A stretch of 64,000 bases of DNA from Romanomermis culicivorax (Eukaryota > Nematoda > Enoplea > Mermithida > Mermithidae): the NCBI GenBank assembly GCA_963922205.1, contig CAWUHX010000062.1:186001-250000 (forward strand), given 5' to 3'. The notes beneath the pieces were generated by a model. That model was not told where the DNA came from. It was given only the letters and a program-made list of their open reading frames with translations, and searched no databases. How positions within the stretch are numbered: position 1 is the first letter of the stretch; each line of letters starts with the position of its first letter. Made by a program: the position numbers and the translations under genes. This document shows, piece by piece, positions 1 through 9,022 of the stretch.

Positions 1-2
1 GA

Positions 3-314
3 TCATAACCTATCACATATTGCCTCATAAAGGCAGTCATGCCCACGTAATGACGCCTTCTCACCATTTTCACAATTTGCATGGATGGGATGCCTGCTAC
101 TGTAAGTGCATCCCCAACAAATTGAGTTAGTTAGAACTTCTCTTTGAATATGGAGTGGCAGAGCTGACAACAAAGTGCAATTGCAGTAAATCAATATGAG
201 ACATTGGTCTGCGCAAAATACCTGCAGAAAGTCCACGTGCATATTGACCAGAAGAGGAGATACATCAGCCGGGCAACCTGGAGTCTCATATATTCTGTCA
301 TGCTTCACTTCCAA
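3..314 (-). pseudogene. DEG/ENaC channel cysteine-rich extracellular segment (fragment)
   Basis: Open frame reading from 314 down to a stop at 3-5. It carries a cysteine pattern like the cysteine-rich extracellular domain of DEG/ENaC (amiloride-sensitive) sodium channels: FCADQC, then YCNCT and SALP, then paired cysteines, ending HDCLYEAICD. In the family this domain lies just before the second membrane helix. A possible donor (AG before GTTATG) sits at the very end, so the exon may continue to the left of the window. It is oddly placed: on the minus strand it lies downstream of the pore-helix piece at 641-802, the reverse of the family order. It may belong to a second, tandem channel gene or to a scrambled pseudogene. 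Family assignment rests on motif memory only. Confidence 0.4.
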
Positions 315-640
315 TTTGAGTCCAATAAGTGAAATTTGACAATTGCCACTGGCTGTAATTGAATTGGCGACAATGGTGGCAGTTGGTGATTTAGAGGAAG
401 TATCAGCAATCAGTAAAATCGCCGAGGAGAAACTTTTACCAATAATAAGTAGGCGATGGGAAGAGATTTTATTTCAACACAATTCACAAAAATTAAAATA
501 CACTAGATACACAATTCATGCTTCTTAACAAAAGCTACTAAATTCTGGAAACATAAAGCCCCCTGATGTGCGAAACAAATCTAAATAAATAAAAAAGTAA
601 AAACAAACATAAAAGTCCAAAGTGAAAATGTAGAATATAC

Positions 641-802
641 CTTAAAAATAAACTGAATATGCTTCCAATATAGATGATGAAATCCTCAGTGCTGAAAGCT
701 GGATTTTCGTAGATAGTTGTGACTAATGATGAATCAACAAAAAAATTGGCAACAATTAGGTCTTCAAAACCACCATCAATGTTCAAGTGATGTGGTAAGC
801 GC
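641..802 (-). pseudogene. DEG/ENaC channel pre-TM2/TM2 exon (probably part of a decayed gene)
   Basis: An exon-like block bounded by a TTTTCTAG acceptor (803-804) and an AG/GTATAT donor (639-640). Its translation reads RLPHHLN..., then LIVANFFVDSSLVTTIYENP, AFSTEDFIIYIGSIFSLFL. This fits the segment leading into the second transmembrane helix of DEG/ENaC channels, where a short beta strand, an ENPxF-like turn and an IGSI/GLFLG-type helix start are expected. The next exon should supply the G-x-S selectivity filter and the rest of TM2; I could not find it at 1-640. The exon is phased so that it does not join cleanly to the upstream block at 803-1141. Together with the missing cysteine-rich domain between them, this suggests decay or rearrangement. 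Confidence 0.45.
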
Positions 803-1141
803 CTAGAAAACTTGGCATAGTGGGTCAATCAGGTCAAGATAAAAATTCAAATTTCTACCCAAATCAGACATGTGGCTTGCAATTGGTCTAAAATGCCATC
901 CATTAAAATTTGAGCACAATCCAATGTCAGCAGGGACTTGGGACAACAAATCGCTGTAGTTCAATGTTATGGAATAGTTGACAGGAGACGAATTGATCTT
1001 CAATAGATGGGCAGTATTCTCTGATGACTTTGAGGGTGTTGACACTATTGAAATTCTGCAACACCAATTCCATGGGACGTTTTTTGTAGTTATTAGGGCA
1101 TGGGCAAAATTTGGCAAACTAGATATTTTCATCACTATCAT
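803..1141 (-). pseudogene. DEG/ENaC channel extracellular segment (finger/beta region)
   Basis: Open frame on the minus strand containing NYSITLNYSDLL, then IGLCSNFNG and, 20 residues on, LGRNLNFYLDL. In DEG/ENaC channels a GxCxxFN motif followed by a G...GLxLxLxL strand sits in the first half of the extracellular domain, which matches. The frame ends TAG at the AG that forms the acceptor of the next block. A 56-base GTAGAA...TTTTCTAG stretch could be a small intron, but the reading phases on its two sides do not agree. I therefore treat it as part of a broken or mis-assembled gene with the blocks at 641-802 and 2474-2593. Confidence is moderate for the family and low for gene integrity. Confidence 0.4.
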
Positions 1142-1317
1142 ATAAATTCATATCATATAAATTGCTAGCCAGGAACGATGAGTTTAGACTTTTGCTGTTT
1201 GTTGATTTTATGCACTATGCTACATAATCATTTTGCCTGTCAAAATGTGAGATTCTATACTGTCATATCTCTGAATAAAAGGGTCTGATACTGTAGGTAA
1301 CATTCATTCTAAATGTC

Positions 1318-1662
1318 GGATTGATGTTTCACCCCATCCACAGGTTCCAAACCCAGCCATTTTTGTTTAGCCCTGGTCAAGATGGTCACACCTACCTCAA
1401 CATTAGCCAGTGGTGGGACAGCACAAGAGCCACCCAGGAAGCGCTTCAACACTGGTGACTGTACCAGGAGCTCCCCTGTTGCTCCAAGGAGGGAGTGTTG
1501 TATGGTCACATACATTCTACCCGTAGGATTGATATTTCAGTCCATCCACAGGTTCCAAATGCAGCCATTTTTCTTGAGCTCTGGTTGGGATGGTCACTCT
1601 TATACAAATATTGGCCAGTCATGGGACAGCTCCAGTGCCACCCAGGAAGCGCTTTAACACTT
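1318..1662. repeat. Two tandem diverged copies of a ~140 bp segment
   Basis: The stretch from about 1318 to 1457 (GATTGATGTTTCACCCCATC... to GAAGCGCTTCAACACT) is repeated with substitutions at about 1522-1662. The spacing is ~204 bp, with ~65 bp of unrelated DNA between. One shared reading frame keeps similar residues in both copies (DGH.Y.NI.Q.WDS, ATQEAL). Simple DNA duplication explains this as well as coding does. Long frames on both strands cross it, and I do not call a gene. Confidence 0.6.
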
Positions 1663-2330
1663 CATGTTTTGTGTGATACTATTAGGACACATTTGAGATG
1701 TAGCATGTACCCAGACCTGAGAAGAGACCTGATATTACCTGACTGTTTTGTTGGACCAATTCCTGGACTTGATATTCTTAATATTTTCGTAGAGGACCTA
1801 GACCTTATATTCTCATGACATACTGCCTGATGCAGCTCTATTTGTATGGCAATCTTTCAAAAAAAATTCTGTATCTTTTTTCTATATGAATGACACTCAT
1901 AATGTGCCAATAATTTTAATTTACAGATATTTTACACACTTACCCAACTAAACTTGTATTGGGACATGGTAGGATGTGGCTGTAGTCTTTTTTCAAATGC
2001 AATTTTTCTGATAAGAGTTGAAAGGTAGTATTTCAGACTAAGCAAGTTGCTAATAATTATTTTATTAGCATTACACATGAAATTCTATTACTAGTTCCAT
2101 GTAGCACTGCTTGACACTTGTAGAATGTTTTGGTATATTTTTCAGCATGCATATTTTTTATATCACGTATATATATGTATATTCTAATATATACATTATC
2201 TGTTCTATCATAAGTCAGATGCAACTGCACTAACCATTTGCACAGGGATGGCATGAAAAAAATCAGTAATGGTGTTGATGAGCAAACGGAATGTCATGGA
2301 CTGAGTAAAGGGAATACACCATAAGTACAT
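1663..2330. other. No gene or clear repeat seen
   Basis: AT-rich sequence between the duplicated segment and the next DEG/ENaC-like piece. A short (TA)n-like patch lies near 2160-2200. No supported coding exon, RNA gene or repeat family member was seen. Confidence 0.4.
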
Positions 2331-2473
2331 GAGTGACTTTCCTTTTTTTTGAAAAAAAATTACAAATCACTTACTTCAACCAATTTTTTATTCCAGATGC
2401 CACCCTCTGGCTTTTCAAATGGAGAAAAATACCAACAAAAATAGCCGGAAGCAGGAATCTCGCATCTAGGTAC

Positions 2474-2593
2474 CCATTTGGCCGTCAACTGATTACAAAT
2501 GGTGATCGCCCGAAAATCTGGTTGCTTCACTACATTTGTAATAATTTTATTTTTAATAGCATTACTGAAATAGAGTATGATGGTTTCCAGCAC
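2474..2593 (-). pseudogene. DEG/ENaC channel exon with the post-TM1 FPAxTICN-type motif
   Basis: The minus-strand translation contains NAIKNKIITNVVKQ followed by PDFRAITICNQ. Right after the first membrane helix, DEG/ENaC channels carry the signature FPAVTICNxN, so PDFRAITICN is a recognisable, slightly degenerate version. A GG/GTACCT donor follows at 2472-2473, giving an exon end at 2474. The first membrane helix itself was not found; a ~0.5 kb interspersed repeat at 2818-3300 occupies the DNA where it might lie. It is placed in the right order relative to the block at 803-1141. Family membership is fairly likely; whether the gene works is doubtful. Confidence 0.45.
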
Positions 2594-2817
2594 GCATGGC
2601 TACACTAAAAAAAATAAGCCTCGAGACCAGAAGGTAATGAGAGCATTGGGCCAACTTTAAATGCTCCTTGAATAGTTCACTTCGAAATATGTTATTGCTA
2701 TTACTAACAACTCTTCCATCGAGTGATATCATTCTGCTGATGGTTTAATATTTGAAAGTGCCAGCATTCTCCTCTCTGTGATCAATAGTAACCATGAGAA
2801 CTTGAAACTATGCTTGT

Positions 2818-3300
2818 TGTAGTGTGTTTCCACTGATTTGTAAGATTTTTTCCAATGTTTGTCCTTTGAAGTTTGTCCTTCCACACAAGTCCAAAGTGGA
2901 GTGAGCGACGCAGACAATCAAAAGGCGTCTTACTGTAGTGCAAATTCGGCAAGCATGCATTGGGTTGACTATATTATTAATGGTGTTTTATGTTCGCCAT
3001 TGGTTTGCCTCCCCATGCGCTAAATATACTGGTGTTTCTCCCAGCACGAGCGAATTTTTATATTATCTCACCCACTCACCATTTGTATGGGTTTTATTTT
3101 GTGTTAGATAAAATCAGGAGAAGATTCTCCCCTCTTTTTCATTACATGATAGGGAGACAAATTAGGGATCCAAGCTTTCTTAATTTGTGGGGTAAGCATT
3201 GTCGGGTTTAAGTACAGTAATTAAGTAATTAATTGACTAAGCCTGGGTGTTGGAAATACCTGCATTAAGGACAAATTCTGGAACCCACTCCTGCTTCCGC
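2818..3300 (+). repeat. Interspersed repeat family R, copy 1 (~0.5 kb)
   Basis: Begins TGTAGTGTGTTTCC and ends near CCACTCCTGCTTCCGC. It is shared with 4851-5347, 50270-50779 (same strand) and 48039-48541 (opposite strand). Landmarks common to all: a GTCTTACTGTAG-like motif about 120 bp in, a 'GGGAGACAAATTAGG' box, and a 3' GGTGTTGGAAATAC...CATTAAGGAC box. This copy differs most. No coding capacity is supported. Confidence 0.85.
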
Positions 3301-4850
3301 TCTCAAAACCCTGACAACTTAAAATACAACATGTTGAGCAACAAAATTAATTAAATCGAATTTTTATGTCAGGTGAATATGCTCACAATGTCAAGATATT
3401 AAATCAATAAAACCAAGATGTCAAGAATTTTTAAGCATTTATTTCAATTTTCAGATAAACTGCATGGAAAAAAACCTGTATACTTTCTTTTTTTACTATG
3501 GCGAGTTACCAAGACATGCTTTTTCCTCAACCCTTTTTTTGAAGAATATCTTACCAGAAAATTATGCCACCAAGCGGCTGTTTTCTTTAGACTCCTATCA
3601 ATTGATTCCACTCGGATTTCTAGCTGGTCCAATTTTCCCCACAATTCACAGACTTCCGAATTTTTATGGGATCGTTTGATGCTTCTGTTCATATTTTTGG
3701 AAGCTGACATTGTTGAGAAACGAATGAGTTCAATCTCATTGTGGACGCCAATTGTGTTTTGTTCAGTCTTTGTATCTCCTGGGCAGGAAGGTGAGTACTT
3801 ATCCAGTTTGGTCCACCTAGTCCCTTGGCGTCAACTGCTGGCGTCTACAGTAAGACAGCTGTCGATTCCTGTTGAACAGAAATACAAACCTACTGATCAC
3901 ATTTCCATTCGAGCATCCCCGATCCAAGTCAACAGTCGACAAGGATCAGAGACACCCACGAAGCGGAGCCAGCGGCAAGAGCCAAAGCACCAAGGATGCC
4001 CGCGCAGACGTCGAGGCAAGGATTTTTCCGTTGATTCTACCTTCGGGATGAAACATCAACCCTACGGGTGCAAAATTCAGTCAATAATCACGTGACATGC
4101 CTCACCAGGGAGTTAATGTAGCTGATGTAGGCACTTACACTTGAGCACAATGCTCAAATATAGACTGAAGACAGATTATTGGAGGAGATTTGACGGGACA
4201 GGCGCTACACCCCCGCCTATGTGGCTGTGCGCTGCGCCTTTGGGGCGAATCGCTACCCTCCTAAGCCTAAGATTGTATAAGCAAGCTATTACTTTTACTG
4301 ATTCATACAGGATAGCTGCTCAATTACTGTAGATGCCAATGGTTGATGCTGCGGCAGGTGGACCAAAGTGGATAAGTGCCGGAACGTGGGCCAATAACAA
4401 TAATGTATATGCTGCACATGATGATGACTTATTATGAATCGCAAAAAAATTAACGGTGTGTATTCTCGTTAGTTAGGCGAAAGTATAGAGCATTATGCAA
4501 AATAGCAGAGCACGAAAAAAAGAGTCACCTTTGACCACACCTACCAAGCAAAAAGTCTGGATACTTTCTGATGAGTTCTGAGGCTTAAAAGGGGCTTTGG
4601 TATGCTGTGGTAGGGATCAGGACGATTTCTACTCCAAAAGTAAATTCAAATGGCAAAAATCAAGATTAGAAGTTGCGAACAACTCTCTTTACTTCAGGCA
4701 CAGAACATTATTGAAAAGTAAACTTGGAATTTCATGATAATCTTTTTGATCATGTGATGGGTGGTTCTCTTTCTCCTTTCAGGTCTGTTCAGCTTGACGT
4801 TTGGGCACATGATAGACCCTTTCTAGATAAACATTGTGGGGCCAGGGTGC
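3301..4850. other. Intergenic stretch with an unrecognised plus-strand frame at 3418-4095
   Basis: The stretch holds a 225-residue plus-strand open frame (3418-4095). Its C-terminal third is basic and low-complexity (SETPTKRSQRQEP, PRRRRGKDF) and matches no family I know. An AAGGTGAGTACTT donor-like site (about 3785) and a CTACAG acceptor-like site (about 3848) lie inside it, so it could be parts of exons. The GC content at 3780-4080 is higher than around it. No RNA gene or repeat array was seen in the rest. Confidence 0.25.
3444..3710 (-). pseudogene. Possible N-terminal cytoplasmic exon of the DEG/ENaC-like gene
   Basis: An 88-residue minus-strand frame starting at an ATG (MSASKNMNRSIKRS...). 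It includes an amphipathic stretch (KLDQLEIRVESIDRSLKKT) and then WWHNFLVRYSSKKGLRK. DEG/ENaC N-termini carry an SSxHG-type motif shortly before TM1, and the YSSKKGL stretch resembles a degenerate form. This comparison is weak. The position and strand fit the channel pieces further left. A larger plus-strand frame overlaps it (3418-4095) and cannot be excluded. Treat as speculative. Confidence 0.2.
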
Positions 4851-5347
4851 TGTAGTGTGTTTCTGCCGATTTTGTCGTTTTTTGTCAATCCGCGCATGAG
4901 GCCCGCAAGTACTAAGTGCAGGGAGCAATGTGTACCATCAACAGTCGTCTTACTGTAGCGCATGTTGGTACACATGTGCTGGCTCTCTCAATGTGCATTC
5001 TTCTGGTGTGTTTTATAAGGTGTGCCCCATTAGTTATTTTTCTCCTTACTCGCCGCCTCCCTGCATGTTTGTTTTTCTTCCCAGTGCGTAGGAGTGAATC
5101 CTTTGTATCCCCGCCTTGTCTCGTTTGTAAGTAAGTTTTTTCCTTTGCATAAGTAAAATTTGAAGAAAGGTTTTCTTTCCTTTCTGGTAATCATTTAATT
5201 CGAGAGACAATTAAGGAAGCATCTTTTGCTTAATTGGTAGGGTTACTTGTGTCGGGTTTAAGTACTATTAATTAAGTTAATCGGGTAAGCGTGGGCGTGA
5301 GAAATACATACATTAAGGACAAACCCTGGGATCCCAATCCTGCCTGA
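4851..5347 (+). repeat. Interspersed repeat family R, copy 2
   Basis: Starts TGTAGTGTGTTTCTGCCG and ends TCCCAATCCTGCCTGAAC. It aligns along its whole length with 50270-50779 and, inverted, with 48039-48541. A 72-residue frame (4916-5134) has counterparts in the other copies (xTINSRLTVAH). The frames diverge after ~20 residues, so they look like by-products of repeat homology rather than a protein. Confidence 0.88.
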
Positions 5348-5838
5348 ACTCAAAGTCCAAAGCTCCGACTTATTTGAAAATTTAACAAGGGCATGCCATC
5401 AACTCAGAAGCAATTTGAAGATGAAAAAAAAGAGTTTATACCATTTTTATGAAAATATACTCAATTAGTTTTTATGTCACATTTGAAGAAGTAAAAGTTG
5501 AATAAATTTAAAACATATTGCAATAAATTTTGTATTTCTAATAAAAGTGATGAAAGATACAGTAGGATCTCTTAAAGCAAGGAAAATTGAGTAGGAAGTA
5601 AATACTGATTATTGAAGAAAATATATGCAAGATGATGAATTTTCTGTATATTCTTTTATGGAGGCCTTCTTCATATTTGAGAGTGTTATGCGACTTGAAA
5701 TTGTTGTTATAAGTAGTAAGCCATGACTGGAATGCTGAAAAAATTGTAAAAAACAATAAAATGTATAATATGTAATATATATATAGTATGCAATATATGT
5801 AATAATAATAGATATAAATGAAAATAAAATGTGAAAAA
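5348..5838. other. AT-rich stretch 3' of the methyltransferase gene
   Basis: Likely includes the 3' untranslated region of the minus-strand gene ending at 5839. A TATATA/ATAATA-rich segment lies at about 5755-5820. No gene seen. Confidence 0.4.
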
Positions 5839-6691
5839 TCACAATTTTTTCCTTGCCACGACATGAATACTCTCCCTGCCATCCAGTGAAAAGCTGAACT
5901 TTTTTTCACCTCCACTCCGCTTCATTGGTATATATTCACAAGAAATAATTTCCATACTTTCTCTGTTGACCAAATACGTAATTGTGCATCTGTCGAATAA
6001 TGTCACTGGACCATGACCAATGGCCATATTTGACATATCTTCCTCAGACAGGACACTTTGATCTATAATGCTTCGAATGTTGTCTATACTACCTGGAATT
6101 TGCATATTTTGCGTAAAATTCATTCTGGCTTCGAATTCAGCAATCTTTTTTCCTGTATAGCATTGGAATTCAGCTTTCAAAAATCCTGTATAAAGAGTAG
6201 GCACAGTGATAAATAAATAGCCTCCTGGTTTCAAGAGTAGAGCCAATTCGTGAAAAGCACGTTTCAATTCCTGCTCAGTCAGAAATTGCATAACAAATTC
6301 ACATAATATAGCATCAAATGTCCCATAATCGAGTTTCCGAACAATATCTTCTTCGGGAAATTTGCCTACTAATAATTTCACTGAATATTTTTTTTTGAGG
6401 CATGTCGTTTTCAATCTGTTGAATCAAAATTTTCAAATGCCTATCATCCAAATCTACAGCCCAATAATTGGAGGCACCACGTTTCAAAGCTTCCAAGCAT
6501 ACAATGCCGTAAGCAGGACCAATTTCCAGAACTTTAGAATGTGGCTTGATGGCAATGTCTAGGAAGGATTGAGTTTCTGGTCGTACGACAAATGACATAC
6601 CAAGCATTTGATTCATGGTTGGATAACGTCCATCTATGCCCAATTCAGGCAATTTCAGATCCTGGGTTTCAACAGCGATATGCGTAGTCAT
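5839..6691 (-). CDS. Class I SAM-dependent methyltransferase, one frameshift in an A9 run
   Basis: Single-exon gene read from the ATG at 6691 (MTTHIAVETQDL) to the stop at 5839-5841. The first part carries motif I, VLEIGPAYGIVCLEAL, and the acidic loop AVDLDDRHLKIL that binds the SAM ribose. The second part carries FDAILCEFVMQFLTEQEL, then LLLKPGGYLFITVPT, the usual post-I/motif III region. The two parts lie in different frames. They meet at a run of nine A (plus strand T, about 6388-6396); eight A would give one continuous frame of 283 codons. The ATG-to-stop span of 853 bases is one base too long, consistent with this. The cause may be a homopolymer error, a real null allele, or slippage that is corrected at expression. 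No intron is evident, and the motif I form 'GPAYGIV' recalls bacterial enzymes, so transfer is possible. The substrate is unknown. Confidence 0.72.
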
Positions 6692-7358
6692 ACCTTATAG
6701 AAAAAATAAAATTTTATGAATATAAGCATGACATGTAATAAAATACTTATCTACATAGTGGAATTTACTGAATACCCAAAATGTGACCTTCAACATCAAA
6801 AAATACATTATCATGAACATGAAAAATAAAAAATTTCCCAATTTTTATACATGAAATGACTGCCGATCCATTTATGGAGAAAAATATTATGGAAAAAAAA
6901 CCAGAATGCAATCATACTTTTAAAAATAGATAACAAAGGTTTGCTTGATGTGCAGAAAGAGACTTGGGGGCTTATCAATCATGAAAATTGATATAATTCC
7001 ACTTGTTTTGTTCCTAATACTGCTGGTTTTTCACTTATTTTCCTAACTTAATTAATTTTCATTCAAAAATGGGAGAAAAGTTACAAAAAAAGGTTGACCA
7101 CAGGCGAACAAAAATGTGAGACATACATTCGAAGGTAAAAAAAATTCAGCATATATATAAAATAAAATGCGAAAAACTTTGAAATATGGGAACGTCATTT
7201 CATCAAATATTTTTTTTTCGATGCAGAATTCCAATGGTGATGAGGCATATAACACAAATTGGCTGTTGATTTGGATCTGCTGACAAGTGTTTATCTTCTG
7301 AATTTATCAAAAAATTCCTTTCACTTGTCTTTTTTCTACATAAGGGACACGTGCATAA
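6692..7358. other. Upstream region of the methyltransferase gene
   Basis: AT-rich sequence with no supported gene. A TTTTTTCTATAAG run stands right before GTATGACT at the methyltransferase start on the minus strand. It could act as a splice or trans-splice acceptor, but the match is weak. Confidence 0.35.
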
Positions 7359-7690
7359 TGTCACATGCCGATCAATTTTCCCAACGTCACGTGATTCTCA
7401 TCATGTTGGTTTTTTATTTTGTTCATCACTTTTTTTGTTTTTCACAATCATTTACTTTATTTCATTTTGTTCATTGTTTTGCACATGTATTTTTCTGTTT
7501 TATTCTATTGTATTTTCGTTTATTTTATTTCTTTGTTGCAGGCAGACTAAACTACGCCCTTTAGCTAAAAACTTACACCAAAACGTGCTCCACAGGCACA
7601 TGGCTATTTTAGTTGCATTCCATGCACCTCTTATCACCTAAATTAGTGTCGTTTTTGTCACGCAAAAACGACTAGTTGAGAAGTTTTTGC
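7359..7690 (-). mobile_element. Fragment of the TGTCAC...GTGACA LTR-like element (copy T4)
   Basis: Begins TGTCACATGCCGATCAATTT. It matches the reverse complement of the 3' ends of the full copies at 51463-52782 and 60581-62017, including the ATCACGTGA box ~30 bp in and the TGCACCTCTTATCAC box near 7625. Homology fades near 7690, so the copy is truncated. Confidence 0.75.
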
Positions 7691-8160
7691 TGAAGACCTT
7701 TGTATGCTCTGTTTACTTGTTTTTTATTTTGTACCTTTCTTCTTCTCTTCTACTCTATATTCATTTCTTCATTTTTTTCTGCTTTAATTTTTTCTTTTTT
7801 ACTTTATATTTATTTCTTTGCTTATTTTTTGTTTTGTAGCTTTTTTCTTCCGTTTTACTTTATATACATTTGTTTACTTATTTTTTGTTTCCCAGCTTTT
7901 TTGTTCTGTTTTACTTTATTCATTTCTTTGCTTATTTTTTGCTTTGTAGCCTCTTCTCTTTTACTTCATAGTCACTTGTTTACTTATTTTCTGTTTCCTA
8001 GCTTTTTTCTTGTTTTACTATATATTCATTTCTTTGCTTATTTTTTGTTTTGTACCTTTTTCCTTCTGTTTTTCCTTATATTCATTCCTTTGCTTATTTC
8101 TTGTTTTGTAATTTTTTTCTTCTCTTTTACAGTATGCTCACTCTTTTTTCTGTCTCACCT
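7690..8160. repeat. Pyrimidine-rich tandem array, ~55 bp unit
   Basis: Repeated units of the form CTTATTTTTTGTTTTGTAGC followed by TTTTTTCTTCTGTTTTACTT and ATATTCATTTCTTTG. Starts fall near 7821, 7877, 7931, 7983, 8037 and 8093, so the period is about 55 bp. The long hydrophobic frame across it is a translation of the array. Confidence 0.8.
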
Positions 8161-8241
8161 TAGCGACTAACTCGACAATGTTCATATTTCATAGATGCAA
8201 GAGCAGCATAGGACCTGCTCCTACAGTATGCTTGCACTCTA

Positions 8242-8374
8242 CAGGTCTGGTGAAGGATATGATCCAATACATCCATAATGCTCGCACATGTTGGAAAAAT
8301 GCGGTAAGTATCCTTTGCATATTTCAATGATCCCAAATGTTTTCGGTAGAGCTGCCAGAGGCGTTGGTAAAAAT
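8242..8374 (-). pseudogene. Remnant of protein-primed DNA polymerase B (Maverick/Polinton type)
   Basis: On the minus strand, directly after a TTCTTTTTTAG acceptor (8375-8376), a 44-codon frame reads FLPTPLAALPKTFGI, then an acidic/cysteine stretch with CKGYLPHFSN, and GSYPSPDL before a TAG. The run 'P-L-x-x-L-P-K-T-F-G-hydrophobic, then K-G-hydrophobic-hydrophobic-P-H-F' is characteristic of DNA_pol_B_2, the polymerase of Mavericks/Polintons, adenoviruses and linear plasmids. The rest of a ~1000-residue enzyme is not present nearby, so this is a decayed scrap. It may be a former exon, since the acceptor is intact. No integrase, capsid or terminal repeats were seen. Confidence 0.6.
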
Positions 8375-9022
8375 CTAAAAAAGAATTAAAGGATATTATT
8401 TTTTTTAATTTTTCTTCCAACATATATACCCTTTATAATAAATTTATAAATTTTTACAAATAGCATATCATAGAATCGAATTTTATTCTCGAAGAAGTCA
8501 AATTGTCTCCAAAAAATTAAATTTCACCGCATATGCGACACCAAATCAGAAAAAAATCTACCCGCAAATAAATAAAAACAAAATAACAATTAAGCGCAAT
8601 TGTTCAATAGAGATGTATGGGGTAGCATATTTTGGAAATATTTGGTCCAGGTCCGGATCCAACATTTCAAGGATATCAAGTTCAGGTTTGGGTCCAAAAT
8701 TTCAAGAATATTGGGTCCAGGTATGGATCCAACAAAATGATTGGGTAATTTTGGGTCTCAATTGGGTTCTGGGTTTGAGTACCTGATACATCTTTAGTAT
8801 TCGGTAGCATATGTGGTTCGGGTCCACATCCAGAATTTTAGGAATCAGGGTCCAACATAATGGTCGGGTAGTTTTTGGGTTCACGTACCCCCCTACATCT
8901 CTATTAATCACATTTTTTCTGTGTGCTAAATCCGCAACATATAAAAAAAACAACTTTAGAAAAAATCCGAAATTAAGCAAGTAAAAAAAAGAAAAAAAAT
9001 ACATAAACAAAAAATATAAATT
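8375..9022. repeat. Downstream of ERp44, with a GGGTCC/GGATCC-type degenerate repeat at 8645-8890
   Basis: From about 8645 to 8890 a degenerate repeat reads TTGGGTCCAGGT.TGGATCC, then AACATTTCAAGGATAT or AACAAAATGATTGGGTAA. The same family fills ERp44 introns 3 and 6 and reappears near 58.8 kb. The rest is AT-rich and probably contains the ERp44 3' UTR just before 9023. Confidence 0.6.

Noticed and set aside
3418..4095. 225-residue plus-strand protein gene
   Set aside because: No recognisable domain, C-terminal low-complexity, overlaps a minus-strand frame with better context; left as unassigned rather than called.
7700..8170. 156-residue hydrophobic frame resembling a multi-pass membrane protein
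   Set aside because: It is the translation of the ~55 bp pyrimidine-rich tandem array; no start context, no homology, periodic sequence.
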